Origin: Alphaproteobacteria bacterium
Lineage (GTDB): Bacteria > Myxococcota_A > UBA796 > GCA-2862545
Direction of reading: 5' to 3'
Length of the DNA: 64,000 bases
Assembly: GCA_020632925.1 (NCBI GenBank)
Contig: JACKER010000024.1
Coordinates: 1-64,000 of the forward strand
Shown here: positions 18,655 through 26,749 of the stretch, piece after piece
How the letters are laid out: the number at the start of each line of letters is the position of its first letter
Numbering within the stretch: the stretch's first letter is position 1
Notes under the pieces: generated by a model
Seen by the model: only the letters and a program-made list of their open reading frames with translations
Told to the model about the DNA's origin: nothing
The model's database searches: none
Made by a program: the position numbers and the translations under genes

Positions 18655-18869
18655 CGCTGTTCATGACGTGGTTGGTCGCCTGCGGTAGCGGCGCCCTCGA
18701 TCCTGCCGGTGCCGCCGCGCTGGCCGACCAGATCGCCGCCGACCCGGCCAACGCCGAGACGGTGCTGAAGGACGCCGGCACCGACGCCGCCGCCTTCGAG
18801 GCGACGCTCTACGACATCGCCGAGGACGAGGCGAAGACCGCGGCCTACCTGGCGGCGCGCAAGAAGTAG
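18651..18869 (+). CDS. Small lipoprotein
   Basis: 72 residues, starting MTLFMTWLVACGSG: a minimal type II signal with lipobox LVAC. The mature part is Ala/Asp-rich and helical (two predicted helices, ending AAYLAARKK). The ATG overlaps the upstream stop (ATGA), so the two are probably translated together and may act together at the envelope. A strong hairpin lies 14 bases after the stop. Function unknown. Confidence 0.72.
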   Translation: MTLFMTWLVACGSGALDPAGAAALADQIAADPANAETVLKDAGTDAAAFEATLYDIAEDEAKTAAYLAARKK

Positions 18870-18882
18870 CGCGGTGGTTCGA

Positions 18883-18906
18883 CCCCCCTCGGCAGCGCGA
18901 GGGGGG
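18883..18906. terminator. Bidirectional hairpin between convergent genes
   Basis: A perfect 9-bp inverted repeat, CCCCCCTCG and CGAGGGGGG, with loop GCAGCG. It lies between the stop at 18869 (plus) and the stop at 18913 (minus). There is no T run, as expected at this GC content. It could end both transcripts. Confidence 0.65.
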
Positions 18907-18912
18907 CGGCCG

Positions 18913-20748
18913 TCAGGGGCAGACGCGCTGCTGCGACAGCGTGTCGTCGAAGGTGGCGGTCGTGGAGCTCACGCCGACCTGGTTCAGGCCGCCCACCTTC
19001 TCGGTCCACCACATGCGCGCCTCGCCGTCCGAGCTGCGGATCACGTCGAAGTGGCGGTACGCGTCCGGGTTGGTCCAGCCGATGAGCTGCGTGCCGAGGT
19101 TCGCGAGCCAGGTGACGAGGTCGTCGGACACGGCGTCGGAGATGCCGCCGTCGGTGATGACGCCGGCCGTCTCGGTCCGGCCGCCGAAGTACATCTGGTA
19201 CGGCATGACGCCGCCGTCGCAGACGAGGTTCGGCTCGAACACCTCGGTCATGCCCCAGGAGACCTGACCGGCGGACACGATCGGGGTGGCGTCCAGCGTG
19301 AACGGGCCGGCCGCGGCGGTGCTGGTCGCCCGCTTGATGTCGAGGCCGTCCTGCACCGTCATCAGCCAGTCCGTGCCGACCTTCATGACGGACGGGAAGC
19401 CCAGCGAGCGCTTGAGCCCGAGCGCCGTGCCGCTGTCCAGCGTGGTCGCGACGGACTGCGTGTACGACTGGTACACCGACAGCTGATCGTAGAGCACCGT
19501 CAGCTGGTCCTTCCAGATCGTGAGGTCCTCGTCGAACTGGTAGAGGAAGTTGTACAGGTCGAGACCGCTGTTGTAGAGGTCGACCGGGATCGGCGGGTGC
19601 GTGGCCAGCCACTGCCCGAGGCTGGTCAGGTCGGTGATCAGGTCGCCGATCAGGGCCTGGGTGCCGTCGTAGTCGTACGCCTGGGCCAGCGGCAGCATCG
19701 CGTCCATCGTGTCGAACGCGCCGCCGGTGTACGTCTGGTCACCGACATTGGTCGCGGCGAGCGCGATGAGGCCGTAGCCCTGGCCGACCTTGCCGAACTG
19801 CAGCGCCGGCGTGCCGTCGGTGAGGCCGCCGGCAACGGTCACCAGCGTGCCGGCGGTGTACGACGCGTTGCTGCACCGGTGGTCGACGGAGGCGTTGGGG
19901 CCGTAGTCGAGCACCCACACGCCGTTCCGCAGGCGGTACGTGCAGGTGAAGGTCACCGCGGTCGACGTGGCGACGTTCAGCGTGAAGTAGCTCGTGCCCG
20001 GCGTGCCCAGGCTGGCCGAGATCGTGTCGGGGATCGCGAACTCGAAGTCCTGGCAGAAGCTGTGGGAGCTCGGGTAGTTCGCGCTGGTGTTGTCCGTGTC
20101 CAGGGCCTTGCCGCCACAGGGCACGCAGATGGGCACGCCGGACGCACAGGCGAACGTCGCCTGCTCGGCCTCGAGCAGGGTGCGGAAGTTCGTCAGGTCG
20201 GAGACGAACAGGTCCATCTCGGCGTCGCGGCTGGACTCGATGCTCGTGATCTGAGCCTCGACGGTCGCGATCTCGTTGGTGAAGTCGTCGAGCGCGAGGC
20301 TCATCACCGCGTGCGACACGCCCGTGTAGTTCTTGCAGCCCCAGGGTTGGGTGCCGCCGGAGCAGGCGTTGAAGCCCTGTTCCGACTTGAAGTACAAGTG
20401 GACGTCCGTGCCGTCCATCGTCACGCTCGGGTGCGCGGCGACGCAACGCCACGGCGTGCCCGGCGTCGGCTCGATCACGGGTGTCGGCCAGACGTCCCAG
20501 GTGATGCCGTCGTCACTCGCGGCCACGCCGATCGACCACTCGCCGTTGATGCAGTCGCCAGCGGGCGGCGCGGTCATCGTCTCGAAGAACATGACGTAGC
20601 GCTGGATCGTCGGATCCCACATCACCGTCGGCGAGCCGACGCCGTTCTCCGTGATGGTTCCCACTTGCGGCACGAGCACGCCCGTGGCCTCCGTGCTCCA
20701 GGTCTGTGCCGCCGCCGTTCCTGCTCCGAGCAGCATCACCAACCACAT
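18913..20748 (-). CDS. Large secreted protein, split five-bladed-propeller-like (GH43/GH130-like ends)
   Basis: 611 residues with signal MWLVMLLGAGTAAAQ and a GGGAGG site five bases before the ATG. The N-terminal (MWDPTIQRYVMFFE, SDDGITWDVWP) and C-terminal (MYFGGRT, SDAVSDDLVTWL) parts look like blades of a glycosidase-type five-bladed propeller. A roughly 330-residue insert (about 130-460) separates them. It holds a coiled-coil-like segment and a Cys-rich domain (CASGVPICVPCGGK). Predicted extracellular; a carbohydrate role is plausible but no catalytic acids were assigned. Confidence 0.72.
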   Translation of the reverse strand: MWLVMLLGAGTAAAQTWSTEATGVLVPQVGTITENGVGSPTVMWDPTIQRYVMFFETMTAPPAGDCINGEWSIGVAASDDGITWDVWPTPVIEPTPGTPWRCVAAHPSVTMDGTDVHLYFKSEQGFNACSGGTQPWGCKNYTGVSHAVMSLALDDFTNEIATVEAQITSIESSRDAEMDLFVSDLTNFRTLLEAEQATFACASGVPICVPCGGKALDTDNTSANYPSSHSFCQDFEFAIPDTISASLGTPGTSYFTLNVATSTAVTFTCTYRLRNGVWVLDYGPNASVDHRCSNASYTAGTLVTVAGGLTDGTPALQFGKVGQGYGLIALAATNVGDQTYTGGAFDTMDAMLPLAQAYDYDGTQALIGDLITDLTSLGQWLATHPPIPVDLYNSGLDLYNFLYQFDEDLTIWKDQLTVLYDQLSVYQSYTQSVATTLDSGTALGLKRSLGFPSVMKVGTDWLMTVQDGLDIKRATSTAAAGPFTLDATPIVSAGQVSWGMTEVFEPNLVCDGGVMPYQMYFGGRTETAGVITDGGISDAVSDDLVTWLANLGTQLIGWTNPDAYRHFDVIRSSDGEARMWWTEKVGGLNQVGVSSTTATFDDTLSQQRVCP

Positions 20749-20766
20749 GGGACCTCCCTCGTGGAG

Positions 20767-22191
20767 TCATCGTAGCGCGTCCGGCCGTGCCGTGCAAAGG
20801 CGCTCCAGGGCGGTACGCACCTCCTCGTCGTCCAATGCCGCGAAGCCGGCGCGAAAGTATGGTCGGGCCTCGTGATCCAGTCGAAATCGAGAGGCGGTCT
20901 CGAACCCCAGCCCGAGGCTCGCTGCCGTTCGTGACCACTGCTCGACGTCGACGCGGGATTCGACCCAGAGGGAAAGTCCGCCCGCGGGCAACGTCCAGCT
21001 GAGCACGTCCCCGAGGCGCTCGTGCAGCGCGGAGGCGAACCGGGCCTGGCGAGTGGCGTACAGACGCCGCATCCGACGGAGGTGCCTGGGAACGGTACCA
21101 TCGTCGATCAGCTCCGCCAGCGCGGATTCGGTGGCGGTGTCCCCCTGACGGTCCACGATCCGACGGAGTCGGGCCACCGCGCGCAGGACCGGCGGGGCAG
21201 CGGCCAGGAAGCCCACCCGCAGCCCGGGGGCGAGCACCTTGGACAGGGTGCCGACGTAGGCGACGGTGCCGCTCCGGTCCAGGGAGGCCAGCGGGTGGAC
21301 GGGGCGCCCGCGGAAGTGGAACTCGTTGTCGTAGTCGTCCTCGATGATGGCGAAGCCGTACCGCGACGCGAGCCGGAGGACCTCGAGTCGCCGCGCGGCG
21401 GGGAGCGTGACCATCGTCGGGTACTGGTGGTGGGGCGTGCAGTAGAGCGCGCGGAGACCCTGGCGCGCGAGGATCTCGAGGTGCTCGGTCACGAGCCCCT
21501 GGTCGTCGACCTCCACGCCGAGCAGCTCGGCCCCGGCGCTGCGGAAGGCGGCCCAGGCGGGCGGGTAGCCGTACGCCTCGACGGCGACCTTGTCCCCGGG
21601 CCGGAACAGGGCGTGGGCGAGCAGGTAGAGCGCCTGCTGGGCGCCCCGGGTCACGAGCGGGGCTTCGGCGACCAGCCCGCGCTCGGTGGCCAGCATGCGG
21701 CGGAGGGCCTCCCGCAGCCGGGGGTGCCCCTCGGGATCGCCGTAGGCCAGGATCTGCCCGCGGGTCCGTCGGACGGCACCCCTCCACGCCCGCGCGAGCT
21801 CGGCGGTGGGCAGGTGGCGCAGCTCCGGGCGTCCGCCGGCGAGGGTGAGGGTGCCGGTCGGCCAGGGCGGTGGCTCGTCGGGCGGCACCTCGAGCGCGAA
21901 GGGGACCCCGCGCGCGGGCGTGCCCACCGGCCGCGGGCGTTCCGGCAGCTCGGCGATCCGCGTCGCGCCTCCCTGGCTGGCCGTGATCCACCCCTGTCCG
22001 GCGAGCTCGGACCAGGCCCGCAGGACCGTGTTGCGATGGAGCCCGAGCTGCTCCGCGACCCGACGCGTCCCCGGCAGTGCGTCGCCGGGACGCAGTCGAC
22101 CCCGACGGACCTCCGCGACCACGGCGTCCGCGAGGCGGAGCCAGGCCGGCTGGTCGCCGTCGGGGAGCACGAGCGAGGTCTCCCAGGGCAT
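20767..22191 (-). CDS. MocR-family (GntR/aminotransferase) transcriptional regulator
   Basis: 474 residues. The N-terminal winged helix (GDALPGTRRVAEQLGLHRNTV) is fused to a class I aminotransferase domain of the PLP-binding MocR type (FAIIEDDYDNEFHFRG, GTLSKVLAPGLRVGF with the PLP Lys). The ATG at 22191 is preferred because GGAG lies six bases before it; the ATG at 22221 has no such site and would place the start inside the operator repeats. MocR proteins often control vitamin B6 or amine genes next door. Here the divergent gene encodes a pyridoxamine-oxidase-like protein, a fitting target. Confidence 0.9.
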   Translation of the reverse strand: MPWETSLVLPDGDQPAWLRLADAVVAEVRRGRLRPGDALPGTRRVAEQLGLHRNTVLRAWSELAGQGWITASQGGATRIAELPERPRPVGTPARGVPFALEVPPDEPPPWPTGTLTLAGGRPELRHLPTAELARAWRGAVRRTRGQILAYGDPEGHPRLREALRRMLATERGLVAEAPLVTRGAQQALYLLAHALFRPGDKVAVEAYGYPPAWAAFRSAGAELLGVEVDDQGLVTEHLEILARQGLRALYCTPHHQYPTMVTLPAARRLEVLRLASRYGFAIIEDDYDNEFHFRGRPVHPLASLDRSGTVAYVGTLSKVLAPGLRVGFLAAAPPVLRAVARLRRIVDRQGDTATESALAELIDDGTVPRHLRRMRRLYATRQARFASALHERLGDVLSWTLPAGGLSLWVESRVDVEQWSRTAASLGLGFETASRFRLDHEARPYFRAGFAALDDEEVRTALERLCTARPDALR

Positions 22192-22200
22192 CGGGTCTCC

Positions 22201-22248
22201 AACTGGTCCATAGGATTTCATGGAACTGGACCTGTTGTACAGACCAGT
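22201..22248. promoter_or_regulatory. MocR-type operator: two direct repeats and one inverted copy
   Basis: AACTGGTCC (22201-22209) and AACTGGACC (22224-22232) are direct repeats 23 bp apart, about two helical turns. AGACCAGT (22241-22248) is an inverted near-copy. They fill the divergent region between the MocR gene and the PNPOx-like gene. MocR regulators are known to bind such spaced direct repeats. A TATGGA box on the minus strand overlaps the first repeat region, suggesting autoregulation. Confidence 0.65.
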
Positions 22249-22277
22249 GCTGGGTGACGTCCGGAGAGGAGGTGCGC

Positions 22278-23369
22278 GTGTCCGGGAGGCGAGCGTTGTC
22301 GTCGGAGGAGGCCGGGGTGTTCCTGCGCGGGCTGCGCGAGGGCGCGCTGGCCGGGGTGGTGGAGGGGCGACCGGTCGTCCGCGCGATGCACGCGTGGTGG
22401 CACGACGACGCCCTGTGGTTCCACGGTGGGCCGAGGGTGGCCGTGTCCCAGCTCGCGGGCGGGCCCGTCGCGTTCGAGGGGCACGCGCTGATCGCGCGGA
22501 TCCCGAGCTGGATGCGACACCCCGAGCGCGCCTGTCCCGCGACCACCTGGTACCGCTCGGTGCTCGTGGAGGGGACGCTGGAGGCCGTGGCGGACCCGAT
22601 GGCGCGCGCGGCGGCCCTGCAGGCCATGATGGAAGTCCAGCAGCCCGAGGGGCGCCACCTGCCGCTGGACGCCGACCACCCGCTCTACGCGGCGTCGGTG
22701 CGCGGACTCGGGTTCTGGCGGGTGCCGAGCCCGCGGGTCACGGGCGTCGAGAAGCTCGGCCAGGACCAGACCGCCGACCACTTGCGCGGCATCCTGCGGG
22801 GACTGTGGGCGCGAGGAGGGGAGGGCGACCTCGGTGCGATCGAGGCGGCGACGGCGGCCCACCCCCATCACCCGCGGTTCGCCGAGCTCCGCGACGGCTG
22901 GGTGCCACGCTGCCACCCGAGCCCGCGCGATCTCGCTGCGGCGGTGGCGCTGGTCGCCGACGAGTACTGGAACCGCGACTTCCCGAGGGAGGGGCTGCTC
23001 ACGGCGCACGCCGCCTGCGACTGGGTCGGTGTGGAGATCGGCGGCGAGCTGGTCGCGACGACCCGCATCCTCTCGGACCGGGGCAAGCGGGCGTGGATCT
23101 ACGACGTGGGTGTGGCGCCCGCCTGGCGGGGACGCGGCGTCGGGAGCGCGGTGTTGGGGCTCGCGCTCGACCATCCCGCGGTCCGTGACCTGCCGCAGGT
23201 CTGGCTGACCACGCGCGACGCAGACCCGTTCTACGAGCGGTTCGGGTTCCGCACCGTCCGCGTCGACGAGGGCCCGCCGTACCGTCGCGCCCACATGGTG
23301 CGCACTCAGGCGGACGCGGCGATGGCCTCGGTGCGCTCCCAGAGCTCCTCGGCGAGCGCGTCGTCGTAG
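22278..23369 (+). CDS. PNPOx-like FMN-binding domain fused to GNAT acetyltransferase
   Basis: 363 residues from a GTG at 22278 with GAGGAGG five bases upstream. Residues 1-185 resemble the pyridoxamine-phosphate-oxidase-like split-barrel fold, including VVRAMHAWWHDDALWFHGG. Residues 225-345 are a GNAT domain with the acetyl-CoA loop VGVAPAWRGRGVGSAVL and the FYERFGFR motif. Divergence from a MocR gene suggests control by PLP or a related amine. Substrates unknown. The last 64 bases overlap the 3' end of the convergent dehydrogenase gene, and the Ser-rich tail (SQSSSASASS) falls in that overlap. Confidence 0.8.
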   Translation: MSGRRALSSEEAGVFLRGLREGALAGVVEGRPVVRAMHAWWHDDALWFHGGPRVAVSQLAGGPVAFEGHALIARIPSWMRHPERACPATTWYRSVLVEGTLEAVADPMARAAALQAMMEVQQPEGRHLPLDADHPLYAASVRGLGFWRVPSPRVTGVEKLGQDQTADHLRGILRGLWARGGEGDLGAIEAATAAHPHHPRFAELRDGWVPRCHPSPRDLAAAVALVADEYWNRDFPREGLLTAHAACDWVGVEIGGELVATTRILSDRGKRAWIYDVGVAPAWRGRGVGSAVLGLALDHPAVRDLPQVWLTTRDADPFYERFGFRTVRVDEGPPYRRAHMVRTQADAAMASVRSQSSSASASS

Positions 23370-24181
23370 GCGACGGGAAGGGCCTCGGCGACGGCGCAGT
23401 CCGAGAAGTAGGCGCCGGTGGTCCTGGCGACCGAGGGGTGGACCGCCGCCAGGCACTGGGTCGCGGCGCCCTGGCCGACCGTCTTCATCCGGGCCCGCAT
23501 CGACTCGAACATCGTCTCGGCGTTCGGGATGTGCCGCGCGAGGTTGGTCTGGATGACGCCCGGGTGGACCGCGTTCGACACCTTCCCGGCGCCCAGCCGC
23601 TTCGCGACGGCCCGCGCGAACAGGATGTTGGCGAGCTTGGACCGCCCGTACATCCGCCACGGGTCGTACGGGCGCTCGGCGCCGGAGAGGTTGTCGAGCT
23701 CGAGGCCGTGCTCGCGGGCATAGAAGTGGGCGCCGCTCGAGAGCATCACGACGCGGCCGGCGTCGGCCAGGCGGTCCAGCAGGCCGGTCACGAGCACGTG
23801 GTGGCCGACGTGGTTGGTGTACAGCTGGCGCTCGATGCCGTGGAGCTGCTGGAGCGTGGGCAGGGCCATGATGCCCGCGTTGGCGACGATCGCGTCGAGC
23901 GCCGGCAGACCGCGCACGGCCTCCACCGCGCGGCGCACCGAGGCCAGGTCCTCGAGCTCGCACGCGATGGGCGTCCCCTCGATCCCGAGCTCGCGGAGCG
24001 CGTCGGCCGCCTTGTCGAGCGTGCGCGCCAGGCCCACGACGTGCCCGCCGCGGAGCGCCAGGACGCGCGCGGTCTCGAGCCCGAGCCCGGAGTTGACCCC
24101 GGTCACGACGTAGGTCCGGCGCTGCAGATCGAGGCCCTCGGTGACTTCCTCGGCGGTGCTGGCGAACCCGAACCCGGACAT
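23306..24181 (-). CDS. Short-chain dehydrogenase/reductase
   Basis: 291 residues of the classical SDR fold: the cofactor loop VTGVNSGLGLETA near residue 27, NAGIM near residue 100, a Ser in MLSSGAHF and the catalytic pair YGRSK near residue 180. The type resembles retinol-dehydrogenase/WW-domain oxidoreductase-like SDRs. NAD(P)(H)-dependent; substrate unknown. It starts 4 bases after the stop of the cupin gene and is the third gene of an operon with the sulfotransferase-like lipoprotein and the cupin. Confidence 0.88.
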   Translation of the reverse strand: MSGFGFASTAEEVTEGLDLQRRTYVVTGVNSGLGLETARVLALRGGHVVGLARTLDKAADALRELGIEGTPIACELEDLASVRRAVEAVRGLPALDAIVANAGIMALPTLQQLHGIERQLYTNHVGHHVLVTGLLDRLADAGRVVMLSSGAHFYAREHGLELDNLSGAERPYDPWRMYGRSKLANILFARAVAKRLGAGKVSNAVHPGVIQTNLARHIPNAETMFESMRARMKTVGQGAATQCLAAVHPSVARTTGAYFSDCAVAEALPVAYDDALAEELWERTEAIAASA

Positions 24182-24185
24182 CGAA

Positions 24186-24707
24186 CTACCCCCTGGTCCG
24201 GGGGTCCCTAACCTCGTTCCGTCCGACCCAGGCCTCGATCGACCAGAGCACGTCCCGCGGGTCGGCGGGCAGCCACGCGCCGGCGCCTCCCCGGAGCCGC
24301 GCGGTGTAGGGGCGGTCGGGGTCGAGCACCCACATCTCGTCGATGGGGCCGGTGTAGTGGTGGAGCGTCACGAGCCCGCCGGCGTCCGCCAGCCCGTGCA
24401 GCACGCCCGGGCGCACCACGAGGATCTCGCCTGCGCCGTGCTCGGTGCGCGAGGTCTCGCGCAGCTCGCCGCCGCGGACCACCCAGGTGCGATGGATCGC
24501 GTGACCCGCCAGGATCCGCACCAGCCCGAGGCTTTCCGCGTGGTCGTGTGGTGGGGTGGCGCCGCCCGGACGCCAGCTCGCGACCATGCGCTCGAGGTCG
24601 GGCCCGGCCTGCAGCACCCGCCGGGCGTACGGGTGCTCCGCGGGCACGGGCGGCGCCTCGGGCACCGGTGCCGCGCGCAGACGTTCGAGCAGCTCCGCGC
24701 CGATCAG
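24186..24707 (-). CDS. Cysteine-dioxygenase-like cupin, apparent CTG start
   Basis: 173 residues. The cupin core has the iron-binding pattern PPHDHAESLGLVRILAG (two His) and GVLHGLAD (third His), followed by LHHYTGPIDEMWVLD, as in cysteine dioxygenase type I, which oxidises cysteine to cysteine sulfinate. No ATG or GTG fits the full domain: the only upstream candidate is CTG at 24705-24707, which overlaps the previous stop as CTGA, copying the ATGA/GTGA habit seen elsewhere. An internal ATG would remove about 45 residues. Substrate may be another thiol. Confidence 0.75.
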   Translation of the reverse strand: MIGAELLERLRAAPVPEAPPVPAEHPYARRVLQAGPDLERMVASWRPGGATPPHDHAESLGLVRILAGHAIHRTWVVRGGELRETSRTEHGAGEILVVRPGVLHGLADAGGLVTLHHYTGPIDEMWVLDPDRPYTARLRGGAGAWLPADPRDVLWSIEAWVGRNEVRDPRTRG

Positions 24708-25975
24708 CGGGCGACCAGCTCGTCGTGCAGGTCGGCGAACCCGAGCCGACCGCCCCCGGGGACGGTGATGCGAGCGGCGAGCGCGCCGGTCGCGTCGTAC
24801 CGGTCGATCGTGTTGGCGGTGGACCACACCACCATCGACAGCCCGCCCACGTCGTGGATGTCGCCGAGGATGAAGCTGTAGAACGGGGGATCGGCGGCGA
24901 GCGACCCGCTCTGGGTCGCCGTGCCCGCGCCGAGGTCCAGCGCGTAGGTCAGGACGCGCGAGGCGTTCCCGGGGGCGCCGTCGTTGTCGAAGACGTGCAG
25001 CACGTCGCCATCGAGCTCGAACTGGTGCTGGTGCTCGAACTTCGCGCCGTCGATCGTCAGCGTGCCCCCGGTGCCGCCGATGGCCCACGGGCAGCTCCCG
25101 TCGGCGTCCACCCGGGCGATGGTCGAGAGGTTGCGCATGCCGACGAGCCAGCCGTCGCCGTCCTCGTCGAGCGCGTTCGCGTGCGTCCAGCCGTGGGCGG
25201 GGTCGTCCCCGGGGTTGGTCACGGGGTCGAAGCAGTCCCACGCGGTCCAGAGCGTCGTCGTCGACCCGTCGCCGGCGATCTCGATCAGCGTGTTCGCCTC
25301 GACGCTGTCGCGGACCTCGTACCCGAGGGCGACCACGGTGCCGTCCTCGCGGTCCACGAAGTCGTGGCCGAGGGTGGGCACCGAGCGCACGGTCTCCACC
25401 CCGTCCCAGGTGACGTGGACCAGCGCGGCGTCCGGCGTGGAGTCGGCGTCGGCCCGGTTGTACAGGATGCCGCTGCCGTCACGGGCCACCCGCACGCGGA
25501 ACGTCGCGAGCCCGCTCGTGTCGCGCCAGGCCCACACCACGCGGGCCTGCGGATCGAGCACGACGGCCCAGGTCTCCCCGTCCTCCAACATGGGCAGCGC
25601 CACGAAGCTGCCCAGCTCACCGGACTCGACGACGGGGGATGGCGCGCTCAGGGTGCCGGTGGTGACGGTGGACCCGGCCGAGCTGTCCTCTCCCGAGACC
25701 GCGCGCACACCGATCTCTGCGCCCTGCGGCAGCCCGACGAGCGTGAAGCTGTGCGAGGTACCGCCCGCGTCGTCCTCGGTGACGCGGTCGAAGGCGTCGC
25801 CCTCGCCGTACTCGAGGTGGACGGGCGCGTCCTCGCTCGTGGTCACGGTGACCGTCACGACGGTCGGCATGGCCGGGGCGGTCGCCGCCTCCACCTGGAG
25901 CTCGATCGGCTGGGGTTCCACGTCTCCGCCGGAGCACCCGGCGAGGACCAGCGGCAGCGAGATCCAGGCGCGCAT
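24704..25975 (-). CDS. Arylsulfotransferase-like lipoprotein
   Basis: 423 residues, starting MRAWISLPLVLAGCSGG with lipobox LAGC. An N-terminal beta domain (residues 25-110) is followed by an ASST-like propeller: GWTHANALDEDGDGWLVGMR, FEHQHQFELDGDVLHVFDN, and GSCPWAIGGTGG. These match arylsulfotransferase-family patterns but it is distant from the tandem pair at 15-18 kb. A sulfate-related role would fit the downstream cysteine-dioxygenase-like gene, which releases oxidised sulfur; this link is speculative. GGAGG lies eight bases before the ATG. Confidence 0.8.
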   Translation of the reverse strand: MRAWISLPLVLAGCSGGDVEPQPIELQVEAATAPAMPTVVTVTVTTSEDAPVHLEYGEGDAFDRVTEDDAGGTSHSFTLVGLPQGAEIGVRAVSGEDSSAGSTVTTGTLSAPSPVVESGELGSFVALPMLEDGETWAVVLDPQARVVWAWRDTSGLATFRVRVARDGSGILYNRADADSTPDAALVHVTWDGVETVRSVPTLGHDFVDREDGTVVALGYEVRDSVEANTLIEIAGDGSTTTLWTAWDCFDPVTNPGDDPAHGWTHANALDEDGDGWLVGMRNLSTIARVDADGSCPWAIGGTGGTLTIDGAKFEHQHQFELDGDVLHVFDNDGAPGNASRVLTYALDLGAGTATQSGSLAADPPFYSFILGDIHDVGGLSMVVWSTANTIDRYDATGALAARITVPGGGRLGFADLHDELVAR

Positions 25976-26017
25976 CGTTCGACCTCCGGTCCGGGATGTA
26001 GCACGCCCCCGAGGAAG

Positions 26018-26023
26018 TAGGAT
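26018..26023 (+). promoter_or_regulatory. Probable -10 box (TAGGAT) of a leaderless gene
   Basis: TAGGAT ends five bases before the ATG at 26029. No Shine-Dalgarno sequence is present, so the mRNA probably starts at the ATG. The divergent gene at 25975 has its own TACATC box and GGAGG. Confidence 0.45.
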
Positions 26024-26028
26024 GCGGG

Positions 26029-26376
26029 ATGCACCAGGCCAACTGTCACTGCGGCGCCGTCTCCATCGATGTCCCGTCGGTCCCCGAGCAGCTCACGTCC
26101 TGCAACTGCTCCATCTGCCGGCGTCTGGGGACGCTCATGGCCTACTACCGGCTGGGCGAGGTCACGATCCGGGGCGAGACCGACATCTACGTCTGGGGCG
26201 ACCGGATGCTCGAGTTCCACCGGTGCCGCGTCTGCGGCTGCGCGACCCACTGGTGGCCGGTGGAGCCGACGCGCGACCGGATGGGGGTCAACGCCCGGCT
26301 GCTGCCGCCCGAGGACATCGCCGGCTGCAGGATCCGGCGCTTCGACGGCGCGGAGACCTGGGCGTTCCTCGACTGA
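26029..26376 (+). CDS. GFA/CENP-V-type zinc protein
   Basis: 115 residues with the zinc-binding Cys pattern of the GFA (glutathione-dependent formaldehyde-activating) family: CHCGAV near the N-terminus, CNCSICRRLG, and CRVCGCATHW. The family includes S-(hydroxymethyl)glutathione synthase, but most short members have no proven activity. It stands alone, divergent from the sulfotransferase-like operon and convergent with the next gene. Confidence 0.87.
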   Translation: MHQANCHCGAVSIDVPSVPEQLTSCNCSICRRLGTLMAYYRLGEVTIRGETDIYVWGDRMLEFHRCRVCGCATHWWPVEPTRDRMGVNARLLPPEDIAGCRIRRFDGAETWAFLD

Positions 26377-26385
26377 CCCGCGGCG

Positions 26386-26733
26386 TCACTCGACGTCGAG
26401 CAGCGTCTGGACCACCTGCCCTTCGGAGCCGGCGTACGTGATGACCCGGCAGGCGCGGACCTTCCCCTCGAGCGTGCGGTCGAGCGTCAGCGCGGGGCCA
26501 CCCCCGATCCGCATCCACTCGCTGAGGCGCACGGCGCCGCCGGAGTCGTCGACCAGCCAGTAGGGCTCGTACACGACGCCGCTGTCGAGGTCCTCGACGC
26601 GTGGGCGCGTGTCGTCCTCCCGGGTGCCCTTGCCGAAGAACCCGGTTCCCTCCTCGCGGTACCACGTGATGCGGACGCGGTGGCCGACGGGGACGGGGAC
26701 GGCGATGCAGAGCTGGAGGCGTTGGACGGGCAT
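26386..26733 (-). CDS. Hypothetical protein
   Basis: 115 residues, soluble and beta-rich, with no signal peptide or Cys pattern. Visible features are RITWYREEGTGFFGKGTRED and VYEPYWLVDD. No family recognised. GGAG lies four bases before the ATG. It begins 16 bases after the stop of the Lgt-like gene and is probably the last gene of that operon. Confidence 0.6.
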   Translation of the reverse strand: MPVQRLQLCIAVPVPVGHRVRITWYREEGTGFFGKGTREDDTRPRVEDLDSGVVYEPYWLVDDSGGAVRLSEWMRIGGGPALTLDRTLEGKVRACRVITYAGSEGQVVQTLLDVE

Positions 26734-26749
26734 GGGGCTCCGTAGATCG

